Origin: Xaviernesmea oryzae | GTDB taxonomy: Bacteria; Pseudomonadota; Alphaproteobacteria; Rhizobiales; Rhizobiaceae | Length of the DNA stretch: 64,000 nucleotides | Direction: 5' to 3' | Assembly (NCBI RefSeq): GCF_900177415.1 | Contig: NZ_FXAF01000006.1 | Coordinates: 1,078,001 to 1,142,000 of the forward strand | In this document: in pieces, positions 54,098 to 64,000 of the stretch | How the letters are laid out: every line of letters starts with the position of its first letter | Position numbering within the stretch: position 1 is the first letter of the stretch | Made by a program: the position numbers and the translations under genes | The notes under the pieces: model-generated | The model's database searches: none | Seen by the model: only the letters and a program-made list of their open reading frames with translations | What the model was told of the DNA's origin: nothing

Positions 54098-55642
54098 TCA
54101 GATTTCCTCGATGCGTCGGGCATCCTCCGGCAGGACGGAAAGCTCGCGCCAGTCGATCTCCTCCAGGAGGAGATTGTATTCGTCGACATTGATCTGGTAC
54201 GTGGAGCGGAGCGCTTCGAGCGCCTCCCGCTGTGCGGTGATCGCCGAAAGCGCCAGCCGGCGATAGGTTTCGAGCGACATCGCACCCCCATCGTCGGTCG
54301 TCATGACCTGCCGTTCGAGTTGGAACTTGCCGCGCAGCAACTCGGCTTCGGCTTCGGCCGCGCCGTCGAGTTTGGAAAGTCCCGCAAGCGCGATCTGGCC
54401 GCGGAATGCGGCAAGTTCGCGGGGGCCTTCGGCGCGGCGGTCGAGGTCCAGCCATCGGATGATCGGGGTCAGCGTCAGGCCCTGGACGACGAGGGTCGCG
54501 AGAACGACAGCGAAGGCCGTCAGCACCACGACATCGCGCTGCGGAAAGTTCATCGGCAGGGCGAAGGCCGTGGCGAGCGTCACGAGACCGCGCATGCCGC
54601 ACCAGCTGGCGAGAAGCCCCTGCTTGACGGAGACAGGTTCCGGCCTGCCGTGGCGGCGCTCGTAGGAGGCGTGCAGGCGGTTGAAGCCGATGCAGATCAC
54701 GAAGCGCACCAGGATGACGACGACCACCACGAGGAGCGCAAAGAGGGCGGCCTCCCCGAGATGGCCGGCGGGCATTCCCCCGACGATGTCGCGCGCCTGC
54801 ATGCCCATCAGCAGGAAGGCCGTGACGTTCAGCACGAAGACCACCGCGCTCCAGACGGCGTAGGACTGGACGCGCATCCGCGCCGAGGATAATCCCTCGC
54901 CGCCTCTCGCGAGCGTCATCGCGTAGGTGACGATGGCGAGCACGGCCGAAAGGCCGAGGCGTTCGGCGATGATCCACACGAGAAAGGTCTGGACGAACTG
55001 CAGGAGGTTGCCGCCGAGCGTGCCGCTTACCAGGCGCGTCAAGGGCGCCGTCAGCCTGGCTGCCAGGACCCCGAAAAGAATGCCGCCCGGAACGGCAAGG
55101 GAAAGGTGCAGCGCGACGGGCGTATCGAGGTCGCCGGCGGACTGCACGGCGAGCGCGGCGTCGAAGATCAGGAGGGCGGCGGCATCATTGAACAGGCTCT
55201 CCCCGCGCAGCACGGTATCGGTCGTGCGCGGGATCGCCATGGAAGAGAGGACCGCGGTTGCCGCCGCCGCATCGGGCGGGGCGACGATGGCGCCGAGGAC
55301 CAGAGCAGCCGCGATCGGCAGCCCGGCAAAAGCCCATCCGGCAAAAGCGACCGCCGCAGCGGTGGCGACCACGCCGCCGATCGCGAAGACGAACAGCGGC
55401 AGCCAGAAGCGGCGCGCGGTGCCGATCGGGAAATCGAAGGCCGCATCGAGCAGGGCGGGAGCGATGAAGAGCGCCAGCGCCGTTTCCGGTTCCAGGGAGA
55501 TGTATGGCATGCCCGGAACGAGCGCGACCGCCGCGCCGGCCATGGCCAGCATGGAAGGATAGGGCACGGAAAGCCGGCGCGAGACCTGCAGCAGCCCGAC
55601 CGCGACAAGCAGCAGCAAAAGGAGGCTTTCGAAGAAACTCAT
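54098..55642 (-). CDS. CPA1-family Na+(K+)/H+ antiporter
   Basis: The 514-residue protein has about twelve membrane spans starting FFESLLLLLLVAVGLLQ. The ion-binding segment is VLGAIVAPPDAAAATAVLSS, with the Asp of the CPA1 motif, and RGESLFNDAAALLIFD follows. A cytosolic C-terminal tail of about 100 residues is helical and charged. It belongs to the NhaP/NHE-like class. ATG 55642 is preferred over the upstream frame because it begins the first span. The substrate cation (Na+ or K+) is not determined. Confidence 0.87.
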   Translation of the reverse strand: MSFFESLLLLLLVAVGLLQVSRRLSVPYPSMLAMAGAAVALVPGMPYISLEPETALALFIAPALLDAAFDFPIGTARRFWLPLFVFAIGGVVATAAAVAFAGWAFAGLPIAAALVLGAIVAPPDAAAATAVLSSMAIPRTTDTVLRGESLFNDAAALLIFDAALAVQSAGDLDTPVALHLSLAVPGGILFGVLAARLTAPLTRLVSGTLGGNLLQFVQTFLVWIIAERLGLSAVLAIVTYAMTLARGGEGLSSARMRVQSYAVWSAVVFVLNVTAFLLMGMQARDIVGGMPAGHLGEAALFALLVVVVVILVRFVICIGFNRLHASYERRHGRPEPVSVKQGLLASWCGMRGLVTLATAFALPMNFPQRDVVVLTAFAVVLATLVVQGLTLTPIIRWLDLDRRAEGPRELAAFRGQIALAGLSKLDGAAEAEAELLRGKFQLERQVMTTDDGGAMSLETYRRLALSAITAQREALEALRSTYQINVDEYNLLLEEIDWRELSVLPEDARRIEEI

Positions 55643-55821
55643 GGCCGCGACTGTAAAGCGTGCGTGCGCCTTTGTCAGCGGGAGCTGGCAGCGGACGTTC
55701 CGATATCCGCAGGCCCATATGCAGGCGCGGGCGGCGGCGAGCTGCGCCATCCGCTGGAACGTTGGCTCTCCTTGGGCATTTGGACAGTGTGAGCGCAGAC
55801 GATTGAAGAAAGGGTCCAGAC

Positions 55822-56724
55822 ATGCGCACGGCGCATCGGCAGCGATTCCGCCTGTCCGGCGGCACCGAATTGTCCTTTGTCACGGCAGGCGAGGCGTCCG
55901 ATCCCGCCGTGCTGCTCCTGCATGGTTTTCCGAGCTCGGCACAGACGTTTCGCGGGGTCATCCCCGAGCTGTCGCGGGCCGCTTACGTGATCGCGCCCGA
56001 TCTGCCGGGCTTCGGCGAGTCCGATGTTCTGCCGGCGGCCTCGTTCGCAGCCTTCGGCCGGGCCGTCTCGGAACTCCTGGATCATCTCGCAATCGGGCCG
56101 CGCTATGTCTACCTCCACGATTTCGGCGCTCCGGTGGGTTTCCACATTGCCATGCAGGAGCCGAGCCAGGTCTTGGGGCTCATCGTTCAGAACGCCAATG
56201 CCCATCGAACCGGGTTCGGGCCGCAATGGGCGGCGACCATGGCCTATTGGTCGCAGCCGAGCCCGGAAAACGAGGCAGCGGCGACCACGCATCTGACGTT
56301 CGAGGGGACCCGCTACCAGTACGTCGGGAACGTTCCGCCGGACGTGGCGGCACGCATGCCGGCCGAAAGCTGGGAGGAGGACTGGCGGGTGATGTCCCTT
56401 CCGGGCCGGATGGACACCCAGCGGGCGCTCATTGCCGATTATGGAAACTACGTCGCCCGGTTCGATGCCATCGCCGATTATCTGGCGCGCCGGCAGCCAC
56501 CCTCGCTGATGCTCTGGGGGAGGCACGATCCGTTCTTCGATCTTTCGGAGGTTCTGTCATGGATGCGGGCTCTGCCGAGAATGGAGGCCCATATATTCGA
56601 CGCCGGCCACCTGATGCTCGAGACCCATTCGGCACCGGCCGCATCGCTGATGCTCGACTTCATCAGGCGCACCCGATGGGCAGGCGAAAGAACGGAAGAG
56701 CCTGAGGGCGCTTCGCAGACATGA
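55822..56724 (+). CDS. Alpha/beta hydrolase (epoxide hydrolase / haloalkane dehalogenase-like)
   Basis: The 300-residue hydrolase has the oxyanion turn LLLHGFPSSAQTFRGVI, a nucleophile elbow YLHDFGAPVGFHIA with Asp in the nucleophile position, and a late acid/His region, WGRHDPFF and FDAGHLML. An Asp nucleophile suggests epoxide or haloalkane activity rather than an esterase (Ser). The substrate is unknown. The stop lies at the foot of a terminator shared with groEL. Confidence 0.88.
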   Translation: MRTAHRQRFRLSGGTELSFVTAGEASDPAVLLLHGFPSSAQTFRGVIPELSRAAYVIAPDLPGFGESDVLPAASFAAFGRAVSELLDHLAIGPRYVYLHDFGAPVGFHIAMQEPSQVLGLIVQNANAHRTGFGPQWAATMAYWSQPSPENEAAATTHLTFEGTRYQYVGNVPPDVAARMPAESWEEDWRVMSLPGRMDTQRALIADYGNYVARFDAIADYLARRQPPSLMLWGRHDPFFDLSEVLSWMRALPRMEAHIFDAGHLMLETHSAPAASLMLDFIRRTRWAGERTEEPEGASQT

Positions 56725-56725
56725 A

Positions 56726-56751
56726 AAAGGGCGGCCCGAAGACCGCCCTTT
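56726..56751. terminator. Bidirectional terminator between the hydrolase and groEL
   Basis: AAAGGGCGG (56726-56734) pairs with CCGCCCTTT (56743-56751) around an 8-nt loop. On the minus strand it is followed by five T, ending groEL transcripts. On the plus strand it follows the hydrolase stop directly. Confidence 0.85.
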
Positions 56752-56793
56752 CCGAACTGAACCGGATGGCTCGGATGTGAGGCCTGCGGCCTA

Positions 56794-58455
<1,662 letters not shown>

Positions 58456-58484
58456 TCAGCGAATTGGGAATGAACGACCGGCGA

Positions 58485-58781
58485 TCAGCCGATAACGCCC
58501 ATGATGTCGGATTCCTTCATGATCAGAAGGTCTTCGCCGTTGAGCTTGACTTCGGTGCCGGACCACTTGCCGAAGAGGACGCGGTCGCCGACCTTGACGT
58601 CGAGCGCGACGAGAGCGCCCTTGTCGTCACGAGCGCCGGTGCCGACGGCGACGATTTCGCCTTCCTGCGGCTTTTCCTTGGCGGTGTCCGGAATGATGAT
58701 GCCGCCCTTGGTCTTCTCCTCGGACTCAACGCGGCGAACGACGACGCGATCGTGCAGGGGGCGGAAATTGGTGCTTGCCAT
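58485..58781 (-). CDS. groES: Co-chaperonin GroES (Hsp10)
   Basis: The 98-residue lid subunit of the GroEL/ES folding machine starts [16 protein letters not shown]. It has the mobile loop [18 protein letters not shown] and [23 protein letters not shown] 58781 is 58 bp from the CIRCE element. It is followed by groEL, as in nearly all bacteria. Confidence 0.98.
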   Translation of the reverse strand: MASTNFRPLHDRVVVRRVESEEKTKGGIIIPDTAKEKPQEGEIVAVGTGARDDKGALVALDVKVGDRVLFGKWSGTEVKLNGEDLLIMKESDIMGVIG

Positions 58782-58839
58782 TGTCTAATCCCTCGATCAA
58801 ATGACACTGACGGATCCAGCGGACCCGTATCGCTTGTTG

Positions 58840-58866
58840 TTGGCACTCCCATCCCGAGAGTGCTAG
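58840..58866. promoter_or_regulatory. CIRCE element (HrcA operator) upstream of groESL
   Basis: TTGGCACTC (58840-58848), nine bases, then GAGTGCTAG (58858-58866) match the CIRCE consensus TTAGCACTC-N9-GAGTGCTAA with two differences. It lies 58 bp upstream of the groES start. HrcA is expected to bind here and be relieved on heat shock. Confidence 0.85.
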
Positions 58867-59124
58867 CGGGGTCGAGATAAGCGCGGCCGGCGATTGAGTC
58901 AAGAATGACTGCGAAATTTTCAGGACCGGCGAGGGGCCATGGTAAATGCGCTCGACCGGGCTGGTACAGGCTGGCCCGCGCGCTGCGGACCGACTGCGGA
59001 GTTCAAGCGGCATCGGCCGGTCCGGGTTCCGTGGGGCCGTCCGCTCAAACCGGCATGATGCACCGGACTTTGGTGGAAGAAAGGCGCGGGCTTCCGGCAA
59101 GCCCGTTTTCCGCGGCTATATATC

Positions 59125-60246
59125 CTACGGGCGGCTTGCCTGCGGCGTTTCCCCCGCCGCTTTCGACCGGCCGTCCGGCAGGCGGTGGGTCTTCGACCTG
59201 TAGAAGGCCTGCTCGACATATTTCTGGCTGACCAGCGCAAGCGGGATCGCCGAGGCGAAGGTCAACGTCGAAAGTATCGCGAAATAGGCGGGCTGGCTGA
59301 GGTCCTGGTCGTTCAGCACATACATCCAGCCATAGAGCGGGATCATGTGCAGCAGGTAGAGCGAATAGGATATCGTCCCGAGAAACATCATGGCCGGCTG
59401 TTCGAGGAAGCGGGTGACCGGATCCTTGGCGCGGCCCTGGTCGCGGATGAGCACGGCGTAGCCGAAGACGAAGACCCAGCCGCCGATGGCAAGATCGAGA
59501 AAGCCGGCGAGGATGGCCGCAAGTGTGACGGTGATCGGGTTGACGAGCCTGCGGTCCTCCCAGCGGCGCTGCCACAGGTAATAGCTCGCGATGCCGGCGA
59601 CGAAATAGATGGCGAAGTAGCTGACGAGCGATCCGTTCGGCCAGTGCCGGAGAAGCCACCAGGCGGCGAGGCCGGCAAGCACGAAGAGCGCCCGCAGCCA
59701 CCGCAGGGGCTGATGCAGGAAAAAGAAGGCGACCGGCGCGATCACGTAGAACTGGAACTCGGTGGAGATGTTCCAGCCCTGGCCCAGAAAGGCATAGGAG
59801 CCGAGCGGCAGCCATTGCTCCGGATTGACTCCATGCAGCAGCGTCGCATGGGCGATGACGTGATAGGGCCAGTTGAGGAAGCTCTCGTCGAGGATCTTCA
59901 GTCTGCCGGCATTCCGGATGCTCTCGAAATCGGCGGTGAGAAGCGCCTGGTAGGCGATGCCGGCGGTGAGAATCGACAGGACGAAGGCCAGCATATAGGC
60001 CGGATATATCCGCTTCAGCCGGCGCATCAGATAGGCGCCGTAATTTTCCCGGGTGGAGGACATCATCATGAAGATGACGAAGCCGCTCATGATGCAGAAG
60101 ATCTGCACCCGGATCTTTTCGTTGAAGAGAACCTGGAATTGCCCAAGGCCCTCCGGCTCGATCCCGGAAGCGGGAAGCAGATGGACCACCACGACCCAGA
60201 CGGCGAGCAGGCCGCGAAGGCCTTCAAGCTGGTCGATCCTTTTCAT
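59125..60246 (-). CDS. Acyltransferase-3 family membrane protein
   Basis: The 373-residue polytopic protein starts MKRIDQLEGLRGLLAVWVVV, with the RGL and His of the Acyl_transf_3 fold. It continues with CIMSGFVIFMM, RRLKRIYPAYMLAFVL, and a late SYSLYLLHMIPLY and LVSQKYVEQAFYR. Such proteins O-acylate exopolysaccharides, LPS or other surface sugars. GAGGAG precedes ATG 60246. The 258 bp between it and CIRCE hold no recognised gene. Confidence 0.9.
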   Translation of the reverse strand: MKRIDQLEGLRGLLAVWVVVVHLLPASGIEPEGLGQFQVLFNEKIRVQIFCIMSGFVIFMMMSSTRENYGAYLMRRLKRIYPAYMLAFVLSILTAGIAYQALLTADFESIRNAGRLKILDESFLNWPYHVIAHATLLHGVNPEQWLPLGSYAFLGQGWNISTEFQFYVIAPVAFFFLHQPLRWLRALFVLAGLAAWWLLRHWPNGSLVSYFAIYFVAGIASYYLWQRRWEDRRLVNPITVTLAAILAGFLDLAIGGWVFVFGYAVLIRDQGRAKDPVTRFLEQPAMMFLGTISYSLYLLHMIPLYGWMYVLNDQDLSQPAYFAILSTLTFASAIPLALVSQKYVEQAFYRSKTHRLPDGRSKAAGETPQASRP

Positions 60247-60441
60247 CGATCGGCTCCTCGTTGGAGTGAGCCAGCCCCGCTTCAATTAAACATTTCGCAC
60301 CTGCAATCACAACATGGTGCGTTGCAGAAATGTGAAGTTTTGCGGTGCTGACGGGTTCCAGGCGCCTTTCGCGGACGATCTCTCTTGTAATCCCGCCAAT
60401 GGTTTGCGATGTGACCGGGGAGTTTCGAAAAGGTATCCCGC

Positions 60442-61290
60442 ATGGCAAAGCGCATCCAGAACCTGAGTGAAGTGGTCGGCGATTACGACGTTGTCCTGTC
60501 CGACGTCTGGGGCGTCGTGCACAACGGCGTCGAGCCCTTCCAGCAGTCCTGCAAGGCACTCGCTGCGGCGCGGGCGGCCGGTGCGACCGTCGTGCTGATC
60601 ACCAATTCGCCCCGCCCGGCCCCCGGGGTCATCGAGCAGATGCGCGCGCTCGGGGTCCCGGACGACACCTATGACCGCATCGTCACGTCCGGCGATGTTA
60701 CCCAGCATCTGATCGTCGAAGGCCCGAAGAAAGTCTTCCTGATCGGGCCGGACCGCGATCTCAACCTGTTCGACGGGCTCGGCGTCGACGTGGTACCTGC
60801 GGACGAGGCGGACTGCATCGTCTGCACCGGCTTCTTCGACGACGAGAAGGAAGTGCCGGAAGATTACACCGAGATGCTGACCGCTTTCGCCGGGCGCGAT
60901 GTGCCGCTGATCTGCGCCAACCCCGATCTCGTGGTCGAGCGCGGCCACAGGATCATCCCCTGCGCCGGCGCGGTCGCCGCCTACTACGAAGAGCTCGGCG
61001 GCAAGACCCGCGTCGCCGGCAAGCCGCACCGGCCGATCTACGAGGAGACGCTGGCGGCGGCCCGCGAAGTGCGCGCCGATTTTCCGATGGACCGGGTGCT
61101 GGCGATCGGCGACGGCATGCCGACCGACGTGCGCGGCGCGCTCGCATACGGTCTCGACCTGCTCTATATCAGCGGGGGCATCCATGTGGCGGAATACACC
61201 GTCAACGGCCAGACCGACGAGGCGATCCTCAATGCCTGGCTGAAGCGGGAGAATGCCGCGCCGAAATACTGGATGCCGCGTCTTGCATAG
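60442..61290 (+). CDS. HAD-IIA family hydrolase (TIGR01459-like)
   Basis: The 282-residue phosphatase has VVLSDVWGVVHNG (motif I nucleophile Asp), VVLITNSPRPAPGV and the late RVLAIGDGMPTDVRGALAYG with the C-terminal cap. It matches the TIGR01459-type HAD-IIA group, common in alphaproteobacteria and often near ribF. ribF follows 59 bp downstream on the same strand, a constant neighbourhood. The substrate is unknown. Confidence 0.9.
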   Translation: MAKRIQNLSEVVGDYDVVLSDVWGVVHNGVEPFQQSCKALAAARAAGATVVLITNSPRPAPGVIEQMRALGVPDDTYDRIVTSGDVTQHLIVEGPKKVFLIGPDRDLNLFDGLGVDVVPADEADCIVCTGFFDDEKEVPEDYTEMLTAFAGRDVPLICANPDLVVERGHRIIPCAGAVAAYYEELGGKTRVAGKPHRPIYEETLAAAREVRADFPMDRVLAIGDGMPTDVRGALAYGLDLLYISGGIHVAEYTVNGQTDEAILNAWLKRENAAPKYWMPRLA

Positions 61291-61349
61291 CCCCAGGCGG
61301 TTTTTGACGCCCCTTGGGCATTCTTGGGCCTGAACCGGAAATCGCCTCG

Positions 61350-62330
61350 ATGACCGTATTCCATCGCAATGAAAAGAAGGAGCCGCTGCCCGACGAGCTC
61401 AAGGGCGGCGTGATCGCCATCGGCAATTTCGACGGCGTGCACCGCGGCCATCGCAGCGTGCTGGAACGCGCGCTGGCATTGGCGGAAGAGCGCGGCGTGC
61501 CGGCGCTGGTGCTGACCTTCGAGCCGCATCCACGGAGCGTCTTCCGTCCCGACGAACCGGTCTTCCGGCTGACGCCCGCGCCGCTGAAGGCGAGGCTCCT
61601 GGAGGCCATGGGCTTCCGTTCGGTGATCGAATATCCCTTCACGCGGGATTTCGCGACCCGCTCGGCCGAAGAGTTCATCCAGACGATCCTGGTCGATTGG
61701 CTGCATGCGAGCGCGGTCGTGACGGGCTTCGATTTCCATTTCGGCAAGGGCAGGGAAGGCGGGCCGGCCTTCCTGATGGCATCGGGCGAAAGGCATGGTT
61801 TCACCGTCTCGCTGGTCGATGCCTTCCGCGACGAGAATGCCGAGGTGATTTCGTCGAGCCGTATCCGCGCGATGCTGGCGCAAGGCGATGTCGCCGGGGC
61901 GGCGGGCCTGCTCGGCTACCGCTACACGGTCGAGGCAGAGGTGATCGGCGGCGAGAAGCTGGGCCGCCAGCTCGGCTTCCCGACCGCCAACATGCAGCTT
62001 CCACCCGAAGCCGAACTCAAGGCCGGCATCTATGCGGTCCGTTTCCGCCGCGCCGACGGCACGCTCTACGATGGCGTGGCGAGCTACGGCCGCCGCCCGA
62101 CAGTGACGGAAAACGGCGCTCCGCTGCTCGAAACCTACGTCTTCGACTTTTCCGGCAGCCTTTACGGCGAGACCTGTTCCGTCTCCTTCTTCGGCCGCCT
62201 GCGCGACGAGCTGAAATTCGACGGGCTCGACCCGCTCGTCGCCCAGATCAGGCGCGACGAGGAGGAGGCACGGGCGCTGCTTTCCGGCGTGAGGCCGATC
62301 GGGGAGTTGGACGCCAGGATCGCGTTTTAG
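61350..62330 (+). CDS. ribF: Bifunctional riboflavin kinase/FMN adenylyltransferase RibF
   Basis: The 326-residue bifunctional enzyme makes FMN and FAD from riboflavin. Its N-terminal FMN adenylyltransferase domain has VIAIGNFDGVHRGHRSVLE, and its C-terminal kinase domain has GRQLGFPTANMQLP followed by YDGVASYGRRPTV. ATG 61350 starts the conserved region; an in-frame codon at 61314 is less likely. The HAD-IIA gene lies upstream. Confidence 0.94.
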   Translation: MTVFHRNEKKEPLPDELKGGVIAIGNFDGVHRGHRSVLERALALAEERGVPALVLTFEPHPRSVFRPDEPVFRLTPAPLKARLLEAMGFRSVIEYPFTRDFATRSAEEFIQTILVDWLHASAVVTGFDFHFGKGREGGPAFLMASGERHGFTVSLVDAFRDENAEVISSSRIRAMLAQGDVAGAAGLLGYRYTVEAEVIGGEKLGRQLGFPTANMQLPPEAELKAGIYAVRFRRADGTLYDGVASYGRRPTVTENGAPLLETYVFDFSGSLYGETCSVSFFGRLRDELKFDGLDPLVAQIRRDEEEARALLSGVRPIGELDARIAF

Positions 62331-62334
62331 GGGG

Positions 62335-62532
62335 TTAGAGCTTCTTTGGAGAGCCGGCATCTCTCAAGATGGCATTCGCCGTGTGGCGGCTTTGCAGATT
62401 GCGTGGCACGAGAAGGGTTTTGCCCGTTTCGCGAGATTGCCACTTTTCATGCGAGCCCTTGGCGTTCTTGAGATATTCGTAGCCGAGTTCGGAAATGATT
62501 TCCCGAACGATCTTGTAATAACCGTCCACCAT
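62335..62532 (-). CDS. hicA: HicA-like mRNA interferase toxin
   Basis: The 65-residue protein has the HicA pattern: a helix (YYKIVREIISELGYE), then AKGSHEKWQSRETGKTLLVP, where the His in GSH is the catalytic residue, and a final RNLQSRHTANAILRDAG. HicA toxins are dsRNA-binding-fold mRNA interferases. ATG 62532 overlaps the upstream HicB-like stop by one base (TGATG). The region is lower in GC than its neighbours, which suggests recent acquisition. Confidence 0.8.
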   Translation of the reverse strand: MVDGYYKIVREIISELGYEYLKNAKGSHEKWQSRETGKTLLVPRNLQSRHTANAILRDAGSPKKL

Positions 62533-62783
62533 CAGGCAGCGATGGCTTTCGTTGACGGTCGCTCCCAAAGGATGGCGGGTATCAGGTCTTTCATCGCCGT
62601 TCCCGCCACGTCGGCTGCGGACATATGGTTTTCTACGATCAGCTCTATCGCTGTGTCGAAGATGACTTCCTCGAAGACATCGATCGTGGGCGCTTCAATA
62701 TGAAGGCCTTCGATATCGCTTTCCGAATAGAAAACCTTCGCATTTTCATCCCAGAGGGCTTTGATAAAAAATATTCTTTTCAT
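62532..62783 (-). CDS. hicB: HicB/DUF1902-like antitoxin
   Basis: The 83-residue protein starts KRIFFIKALWDENAKVFYSE, the DUF1902/HicB partial RNase H-like fold, followed by EGLHIEAPTIDVFEEVIFD. It precedes hicA with a one-base overlap, as in antitoxin-first HicBA pairs. The start at 62783 matches the family but lacks a clear ribosome-binding site. A small ORF upstream (62746-62946) ends 38 bp inside it and may drive its translation. Confidence 0.72.
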   Translation of the reverse strand: MKRIFFIKALWDENAKVFYSESDIEGLHIEAPTIDVFEEVIFDTAIELIVENHMSAADVAGTAMKDLIPAILWERPSTKAIAA

Positions 62784-62946
62784 GTTGCTGATCCAGTTCT
62801 GCATCAGAAGCGGGCAAATATGAGTAACAGACGTGTCGGCCGGAGTCAGTCTCTCGTTGCAGTTGGAGTGTGTCGAGGTCGAGACTTTCCATGAACTCGA
62901 CGAATGGCTTCTTTGTCTCTGTTTGAGGTGGTGGCCTATCCCGCAT
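62746..62946 (-). CDS. 66-residue hypothetical ORF leading the HicBA module
   Basis: ATG 62946 has GGAGG 6 bp upstream, the best ribosome site in this module. The product (RDRPPPQTETKKPFVEFMES at its start) is acidic and polar, with no signal peptide or membrane span. It ends 38 bp inside the hicB frame in another frame, which would allow coupled translation of hicB. It is not a recognised family. About 280 bp further upstream (62947-63227) hold only doubtful short frames. Confidence 0.4.
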   Translation of the reverse strand: MRDRPPPQTETKKPFVEFMESLDLDTLQLQRETDSGRHVCYSYLPASDAELDQQHEKNIFYQSPLG

Positions 62947-63227
62947 GAACGCCTCCGTAAGCACCAGTTAGATATAAATGCCGAAGCGCTTTAAGTCGAG
63001 GATGGCGACCTTGGTTTTGCCCCTTCCTTTCCGCCGCAAAAACCCGTAATAACCGCCACCATGAAAGAATTCCGGCTGGCTTTGATCGTTCGAATTACAG
63101 GCCCGGCCTTCCGCGCGCTGTAAGAGCGGCCGGAGGGTCCGGGTTTTCGGCGTTTCAAAAAGCGCCTTCCGCCACCGAATTTTCATCGATATGCGCCGGT
63201 CCGCGGCGCCAGAGACGATTGCCCAAA

Positions 63228-64000
63228 ATGACCGATACCGCCGAAAAGCTCGACTATTCGAAGACCCTCTATCTGCCTGAAACCGATTTTCCGATGCGCG
63301 CCGGCCTGCCGCAGAAGGAACCGGAACTGGTCGCCCGCTGGCAGCAGATGGATCTTTACAAGAAGCTCCGCGCCTCCGCCGCCGGCCGCGAAAAATTCGT
63401 CCTCCATGACGGCCCGCCCTATGCCAACGGCAACATCCATATCGGCCACGCGCTGAACAAGATCCTGAAGGACGTCATCACCCGCTCGTTCCAGATGCGC
63501 GGCTATGACTCGAACTACGTTCCGGGCTGGGACTGCCACGGCCTGCCGATCGAATGGAAGATCGAGGAGGAGAACTACCGCTCCAAGGGCAAGGCCAAGC
63601 CCGATCTTTCCGAACCCGCCGCGATGACCGAGTTCCGCCGCGAGTGCCGCGCCTATGCGGAAAAGTGGATCAAGATCCAGGCGGAAGAGTTCAAGCGCCT
63701 CGGCATCGTCGGTGATTTCGACAATCCCTACCTGACGATGAATTTCCACGCGGAAGCGCGTATCGCCGGCGAGCTTTTGAAGATCGCCAAGAGCGGTCAG
63801 CTCTATCGCGGCTCCAAGCCGATCATGTGGTCGGTGGTCGAGCGCACCGCGCTTGCGGAAGCCGAGGTCGAATATCAGGACTACGAAAGCGATACGATCT
63901 GGGTGAAGTTTCCTGTAATCTCTGCGCGGCTTGGACATAGTCGTCTTGATGGATTTGGTGCATCTGACGAAAACCTCGCGAGTGCGGGTGATCAGTTGCA
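63228..64000 (+). CDS. ileS: Isoleucyl-tRNA synthetase, N-terminal part (truncated by window end)
   Basis: The frame starts ATG 63228 and runs to the right edge (257 codons). The class I synthetase shows [20 protein letters not shown] with the HIGH motif, then [20 protein letters not shown]. Over the last 30 codons codon use changes: GC3 falls sharply, with CTT, GGA, AGT and TTT in place of the usual G/C-ending codons. Family proteins soon carry a WTTTPWT segment, which is not reached here. It is otherwise a normal housekeeping gene. Confidence 0.93.
   Translation, partial: MTDTAEKLDYSKTLYLPETDFPMRAGLPQKEPELVARWQQMDLYKKLRASAAGREKFVLHDGPPYANGNIHIGHALNKILKDVITRSFQMRGYDSNYVPGWDCHGLPIEWKIEEENYRSKGKAKPDLSEPAAMTEFRRECRAYAEKWIKIQAEEFKRLGIVGDFDNPYLTMNFHAEARIAGELLKIAKSGQLYRGSKPIMWSVVERTALAEAEVEYQDYESDTIWVKFPVISARLGHSRLDGFGASDENLASAGDQL

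Noticed and set aside
62968..63186. A 72-codon minus-strand frame upstream of the HicBA module
   Set aside because: There is no ribosome site, no recognisable domain and a patchy composition; it is probably noncoding.

Overview
The window is chromosomal DNA from an alphaproteobacterium of the Rhizobiaceae (Rhizobium/Agrobacterium/Ensifer/Shinella type). The evidence is high GC3 coding sequence, a full-length RirA iron regulator with its three cluster cysteines, an alphaproteobacterial tRNA-His without a templated G-1, short-form HisG paired with HisZ, alphaproteobacterial GshA, and rhizobial mosaic palindromic repeats between genes. The genus cannot be fixed from sequence alone. Almost everything is housekeeping or metabolic. 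I see no prophage, IS element, integrase or CRISPR array.

Layout: 0-10 kb holds a phasin-like gene end, tRNA-His, a small XRE regulator, a LysR/mmsA divergent pair, a ferric-iron binding protein divergent from rirA with a candidate IRO box between them, an AbrB-type membrane protein, gluconokinase, a TetR regulator and a D-amino-acid dehydrogenase. 9.7-19.7 kb is a potassium island: a row of tiny genes, then kdpF-kdpA-(extra small gene)-kdpB-kdpC, a palindromic repeat, kdpD-kdpE and an EIIA-Ntr (PtsN) paralogue. 19.9-32 kb carries two DHA2 exporters, a PAS protein, tRNA-Gln, ppx-rlmE, a Tat-type metallo-beta-lactamase-fold hydrolase, guaB, a MAPEG protein, a dienelactone hydrolase, a LysR regulator and a DUF1127 protein. 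32-37.6 kb is a minus-strand run (DUF937, gshA, rsmE, pit, Nudix). 37.8-43.1 kb is the glycolate oxidase locus, glcC divergent from glcDEF, with a perfect operator-like palindrome between them and mosaic repeats in both glc gaps. 43-49.3 kb has an outer-membrane barrel protein, two L,D-transpeptidases, tag, a HAD phosphatase, a DUF305/metal-binding pair and a RelBE-type module. 49.4-53.4 kb is hisS-hisZ-hisG-GFA. 53.4-64 kb has DoxX, a cation/proton antiporter, an alpha/beta hydrolase, groESL with a CIRCE element, an acyltransferase, a HAD-IIA hydrolase, ribF, a HicAB-type module and the start of ileS.

Themes: the kdp island joins transport, sensing and a probable phosphotransfer regulator of KdpD, with at least two uncharacterised small membrane proteins sharing a motif. 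Iron control (RirA plus IRO box), glycolate control (GlcC plus operator) and heat-shock control (CIRCE) can each be read from gene plus site. The window holds both halves of the unusual alphaproteobacterial histidine identity system, tRNA-His and HisRS. The best candidates for something undescribed are the SN-x-IL-x-M-x-G small membrane proteins at the kdp locus and the leading small ORF of the HicBA module.
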